A stretch of 8,781 bases of DNA from Alphaproteobacteria bacterium (lineage in GTDB: Bacteria > Pseudomonadota > Alphaproteobacteria > RS24). Both the position numbers and the translations under genes were made by a program. Below the pieces are notes generated by a model. The model was not told where the DNA came from. It searched no databases and was given only the letters and a program-made list of their open reading frames with translations. Each line of letters begins with the position of its first letter. Position 1 is the stretch's first letter. Shown one piece after another: positions 6,149 to 8,781 of this stretch. The stretch is from NCBI GenBank assembly GCA_015163825.1, contig JAAOIL010000169.1:1-8781 (forward strand), read 5' to 3'.

Positions 6149-7174
6149 TTAGAGCTGTTTTGTAAAAATATTTTTGGCGAGGACGGGTTCATCAGTGATG
6201 AAATTATGCACACCTTGTGCCGCAAAGCGGCGCATCATTTCAAGATTATTTATTGTCCACACACTGACTTCCATATTTAAGGCTTTGGCATAAGATAAAG
6301 TTTCCGCATTGATGTCGCCCCAATAGGCAAACCATTTCGGCATATTTGTATTGCTGGCTTGCACCCCCGCCTTGCTGGCTTGCATAAGACTCTTCAATAT
6401 CTTTTCCCGATAATTGGCACCAGATTGGGGTCGCCAATCATGGTCGCCCAAATAAGGTGCCCCGGTTTCACTTTGGGTACGGAAGATTTTGTGTAAAGCC
6501 AGTTCAGGCACAGGGGCTGCGGGGTCGGCAATGGCAAAGGGTATTGTTATAAAGCCGTATGTTTGGTCGGGGTGGTGCTGTTTTATCTGCGCCAATAAAT
6601 GCCAATCAAAAGAAACAAAGATCATATTTTTGGCAAGATTTTTGGCGGCAGAATGGGTCGCCAATAAAGTGTTCAGCGCCGCAATCAGTCTGCGATTTTC
6701 TTTTGTAAAAGAGGGGTCAATAGAAGAAGGCGGTTTTGTCGCCGCCGTAAGAGTGCTTTTTATCTCAACAATTATTTTGAAATCAGGCGAGACCTTGCCG
6801 TCAAGGTAAGTGCATAAATCGGCAAAAAGAGGAATAGGCGTATCATCTATCGCTATCTGGTCGGGGTGCTTATTGGCATAATTGCTGGTCGGGTCTAGCC
6901 TGCCTATATCATAGCGGCATAAGGCGGCATAATCTAGCGCCGCAATGGCAGGCAAAGGCGGGCTGATATAATGCCCGTCAAGGCGGGTCTGGCTGGGGTT
7001 TAGGTGTAAATCATGGTGGATAACCAATTGCCCATCACGGCTACACTGGATATCGCATTCTATACCATCGCTGCCGACCGCTAGCGCATGGGCGAAAGCC
7101 GCCATACTATTTTCGGGGCGCAGATTAGCCCCGCCCCTATGCGCTATAATTAAAGGTATGGATTGCGGTTGCAT
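6149..7174 (-). CDS. Glycerophosphodiester phosphodiesterase (GDPD family)
   Basis: The enzyme hydrolyses glycerophosphodiesters, such as deacylated phospholipid headgroups, to glycerol-3-phosphate and an alcohol. The TIM-barrel signature is clear: IIAHRGG (9-15) with H12 and R13, RPENSMAAF (19-27), GIECDIQ (37-43) with metal ligands E39 and D41, and H54 in VIHHDLHL. IVEIKS (135-140) supplies the later acidic and basic pair, and VSVWTINN (303-310) with TDEPV (327-331) forms the end of the barrel. At 341 residues it is somewhat longer than cytosolic GDPDs, with insertions around 92-112 and 145-160. No signal peptide is seen, so a cytoplasmic location is likely. AGGGGA lies three bases before the ATG. 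It is convergent with infC and divergent from rpmI. Residues 265-274 include a short QAS duplication. Confidence 0.93.
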   Translation of the reverse strand: MQPQSIPLIIAHRGGANLRPENSMAAFAHALAVGSDGIECDIQCSRDGQLVIHHDLHLNPSQTRLDGHYISPPLPAIAALDYAALCRYDIGRLDPTSNYANKHPDQIAIDDTPIPLFADLCTYLDGKVSPDFKIIVEIKSTLTAATKPPSSIDPSFTKENRRLIAALNTLLATHSAAKNLAKNMIFVSFDWHLLAQIKQHHPDQTYGFITIPFAIADPAAPVPELALHKIFRTQSETGAPYLGDHDWRPQSGANYREKILKSLMQASKAGVQASNTNMPKWFAYWGDINAETLSYAKALNMEVSVWTINNLEMMRRFAAQGVHNFITDEPVLAKNIFTKQL

Positions 7175-7281
7175 TTATCCCCTATAGCGTATAAAAGGCT
7201 TCACTTGGAACAACTTTTTACGACTGGTCGGGCTGAATTTATGGGCTGCCTTGATGAGTTGCGTTCCCTCCTATAAAACAT

Positions 7282-7313
7282 AAGGCTTATAATATATAAG
7301 GCTTATAATATAT
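7282..7313 (+). promoter_or_regulatory. Perfect 16-bp tandem repeat doubling a TATAAT box upstream of rpmI
   Basis: AAGGCTTATAATATAT occurs at 7282-7297 and again, without change, at 7298-7313. Each copy holds an exact TATAAT (7288-7293 and 7304-7309), placing possible transcript starts near 7300 and 7316, 16-32 bases before the rpmI ATG at 7332. No convincing -35 is seen at normal spacing for either (TTCCCT at 7264-7269 is the nearest, 18 bases before the first). It lies in the 157-base gap between the phosphodiesterase gene and rpmI, which otherwise shows no clear element. Confidence 0.5.
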
Positions 7314-7331
7314 AAAGCGAAAGGATAGAAA

Positions 7332-7532
7332 ATGCCCAAAATGAAAACAAAAAGTGGCGCGAAAAAGCGCTTCAAAATAACAGCGAATGGCAAAATCCGC
7401 GCCGGCCAAGCAGGCAAGCAACACGGCATGATCAAACGCACATCTAAACATAATCGCCGACAACGCGGCACGGCGGGTTTATCCGCCCCCGACACACGTG
7501 TCGTGCGTAAATTTTTGCCGAATGGGAGGTAG
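7332..7532 (+). CDS. rpmI: 50S ribosomal protein L35
   Basis: A 66-residue, highly basic protein with the L35 pattern: MPKMKTKSGAKKRFKIT at the start, GKIRAGQAGKQHG in the middle and KRTSKHNRRQRG (35-46) followed by LSAPD near the end. It is a small structural protein of the large ribosomal subunit. Length is standard for the family. AAAGGA ends six bases before the ATG. The stop is two bases before rplT, and the rplT ribosome site (GGGAGG) lies within the last codons, so the pair is a typical rpmI-rplT operon. Confidence 0.97.
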   Translation: MPKMKTKSGAKKRFKITANGKIRAGQAGKQHGMIKRTSKHNRRQRGTAGLSAPDTRVVRKFLPNGR

Positions 7533-7534
7533 TC

Positions 7535-7894
7535 ATGGCTAGAGTAAAACGCGGCGTCACTTCCCATGCACGCCATAAAAAACTTCTGGGAAAAGCAAAA
7601 GGCTATTATGGACGGCGTAAGAATACCGTCAAAACAGCACGCCAAGCCGTCTTCAAAGCCGGTCAATATGCCTATCGTGATAGGCGGGTGCGCAAACGTA
7701 ATTTCCGTGCTTTGTGGATTCAACGCATCAATGCGGGGGCGCGCGCTCATGGGCTAACTTATGGTCGCTTCATTGACGGATTGAATAAAGCCGGGATTGA
7801 AGTCGATCGTAAAGTGCTGGCTGATTTAGCCGTGCGGGAGCCTATGGCTTTTGAAGCATTGGTAGAACAAGCACGTTCTGCCATATCTGCTTAA
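7535..7894 (+). CDS. rplT: 50S ribosomal protein L20
   Basis: A 119-residue basic protein matching L20 along its whole length: MARVKRGVTSHARHKKLL at the N-terminus (the long extension that threads into 23S rRNA), GYYGRRKNTVKTARQAV, YAYRDRRVRKRNFRALWIQRINA (46-68), and YGRFIDGLNKAGIEVDRKVLADLA (76-99). L20 is needed early in 50S assembly. In E. coli and Bacillus subtilis L20 also represses its own operon by binding the leader RNA; no matching leader structure is recognisable here. GGGAGG at 7524-7529 ends five bases before the ATG. Confidence 0.97.
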   Translation: MARVKRGVTSHARHKKLLGKAKGYYGRRKNTVKTARQAVFKAGQYAYRDRRVRKRNFRALWIQRINAGARAHGLTYGRFIDGLNKAGIEVDRKVLADLAVREPMAFEALVEQARSAISA

Positions 7895-7926
7895 TAATTC
7901 CGCATTAGAGGATTTGCTTATCATTT

Positions 7927-7939
7927 CACAGCCTCTGTG
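7927..7939 (+). other. Small hairpin in the rplT-pheS gap
   Basis: CACAG (7927-7931), a CCT loop, and CTGTG (7935-7939) form a perfect five-base stem. The sequence after it is GTAAAAGGG rather than a T run, so it is not a standard terminator. It sits in the 83-base gap between rplT and pheS and could affect ribosome access or message stability; chance is also possible. Confidence 0.3.
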
Positions 7940-7980
7940 GTAAAAGGGTTGTGGCAAAAAGGGCAGTGGAAAAAGCAATG
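7937..7980 (+). repeat. Degenerate 14-15-bp repeat leading into pheS
   Basis: Three units begin with GTGG at 7937, 7951 and 7966, of the form GTGG(T/C/A)AAAA(A)GG followed by three or so variable bases. The last unit ends in the pheS ATG (7978-7980). The second and third GTGs are in frame with pheS, and the purine-rich AAAAGGG stretches resemble ribosome sites, though they lie only two bases before those GTGs. Confidence 0.6.
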
Positions 7981-8781
7981 GCAAACAATTCTGATACCTT
8001 AAAACAAAACGTGATGGACGCCATCACGGCAGCCAATGACCTTGATACATTGGAGAGTGTGCGCGTAGCGGCACTGGGTAAAAAAGGTGCGGTCTCGGCA
8101 TTGCTAAAATCACTAGGGGCGATGACCCCTGAGGAACGCCAAGAAAAAGGTCCCCTCTATAATGGCTTGAAAGATAATATCACCGCCGCATTGGCAGCGC
8201 GTAAATCTGACTTGGAAGCGCAAGCTCTAGAATCTGCTTTGGCAACACAAGCCCTTGATGTCAGCCTACCCGCACCAGCAAGTGCGCCGCTTTTGGGGCG
8301 GGTGCATCCGGTGTCGCAAGTGCTGGATGAACTGATAGCGATATTTGCCGATATGGATTTTGATATTGCCCAAGGGCCAGAAATAGAAACTGATTATTAT
8401 AATTTCACCGCCCTGAATATCCCCGAAGCCCACCCCGCCCGACAAATGCACGATACATTCTATATGAAAAAGGCGCGCAAATCTGTGTTGCGCACGCATA
8501 CCAGTCCGGTGCAAATCCGCACGATGGAGGCGGGCGACCCCCCCTTTCGGTTTATAGCGCCGGGTCGTGTTTATCGTTGTGATAGCGACCAAACACATAC
8601 GCCCATGTTCCACCAAATAGAAGGGCTGGTGGTTGATGAAACAACACATCTTGGACATTTGAAATGGGTGCTTGAAACATTTTTAGCAAGATTTTTTGAA
8701 GTTGATGAAGTCGCCTTGCGGTTTCGCCCTAGCTATTTTCCGTTCACAGAGCCGAGCATGGAAGTTGATGTGCCCTATCAT
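7978..8781 (+). CDS. pheS: Phenylalanyl-tRNA synthetase alpha subunit (N-terminal 268 residues, cut by window edge)
   Basis: PheS pairs with PheT to charge tRNA-Phe. The visible part has the N-terminal coiled coil (about 1-100, including RVAALGKKGAVSALLKSLG), then the class II catalytic core: HPVSQVLDELIAIFADMDF (110-128, motif 1 region), GPEIETDYYNF (133-143), HTSPVQIRTM (174-183), motif 2 FRFIAPGRVYR (190-200) followed by CDSDQTHTPMFHQIEG, and FRPSYFPFTEPS (249-260) near the phenylalanine pocket. The open frame reaches the right edge without a stop; full-length proteins are about 340-360 residues. The ATG at 7978 gives the usual N-terminus; in-frame GTGs at 7951 and 7966 would add nine or four residues. 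GGA at 7968-7970 is the only ribosome site and is weak. It follows rplT, the common bacterial order. Confidence 0.95.
   Translation, partial: MANNSDTLKQNVMDAITAANDLDTLESVRVAALGKKGAVSALLKSLGAMTPEERQEKGPLYNGLKDNITAALAARKSDLEAQALESALATQALDVSLPAPASAPLLGRVHPVSQVLDELIAIFADMDFDIAQGPEIETDYYNFTALNIPEAHPARQMHDTFYMKKARKSVLRTHTSPVQIRTMEAGDPPFRFIAPGRVYRCDSDQTHTPMFHQIEGLVVDETTHLGHLKWVLETFLARFFEVDEVALRFRPSYFPFTEPSMEVDVPYH

Noticed and set aside
6113..6152. Bidirectional intrinsic terminator between infC and the phosphodiesterase gene
   Set aside because: The GC stem is only five pairs and neither strand has a T run after it; listed only as a weak hairpin.
7175..7281. L20- or IF-3-type autoregulatory leader or riboswitch before rpmI
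   Set aside because: No recognisable pseudoknot, L20-binding mimic or aptamer core could be identified by eye in this short gap.
7271..7750. 159-residue minus-strand frame across rpmI and rplT
   Set aside because: It lies antisense to two unmistakable ribosomal protein genes and shows no recognisable domain.
8266..8658. 130-residue minus-strand frame within pheS
   Set aside because: Antisense to the conserved catalytic core of PheS; long open frame is a by-product of codon usage.

Overview
The window reads as a stretch of an alphaproteobacterial chromosome (Rhodospirillales-like in gene content, base composition near half G+C). The pointers are a short RNase D-type exonuclease beside UppP, a glutathione-S-transferase-like protein of the kind I recall next to queG in that group, and the infC / rpmI-rplT-pheS translation cluster. 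No RNA gene, CRISPR array, insertion sequence or phage gene is visible. The window is almost fully coding: eleven genes, nine of them complete, two cut by the window edges, and one of the nine complete frames looking like a truncated relic.

Left part (1-1055, minus strand): the N-terminus of a ribonuclease D-like exonuclease runs off the left edge. Upstream of it on the same strand is uppP, which recycles the undecaprenyl phosphate carrier for cell-wall and glycan synthesis. A 56-base gap with a good promoter separates uppP from a rightward gene train.

Middle (1112-5527, plus strand): a GST-like protein, the queuosine enzyme QueG, a YeeZ-like NAD(P)-binding SDR protein, a GT4 glycosyltransferase and a short protein resembling only the N-terminal half of a GT9 heptosyltransferase. 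All junctions abut or overlap by 1-4 bases, so this looks like one translationally coupled operon. Several of these genes carry in-frame tandem duplications (18-bp, 15-bp and 9-bp units).

Right part (5583-8781): infC, very probably starting at a rare AUC codon; a convergent glycerophosphodiester phosphodiesterase gene on the minus strand (6149-7174); then rpmI, rplT and the start of pheS on the plus strand. The rpmI leader holds a perfect 16-bp tandem duplication that doubles a TATAAT box, and the pheS leader holds a degenerate 14-15-bp repeat.

Nothing here amounts to a new defence or mobile system. The points most worth a second look are the infC start, the relic GT9 gene with its expanded 9-bp repeat, the doubled promoter element, a possible leaderless transcript for the GST-like gene, and the general abundance of short in-frame duplications.
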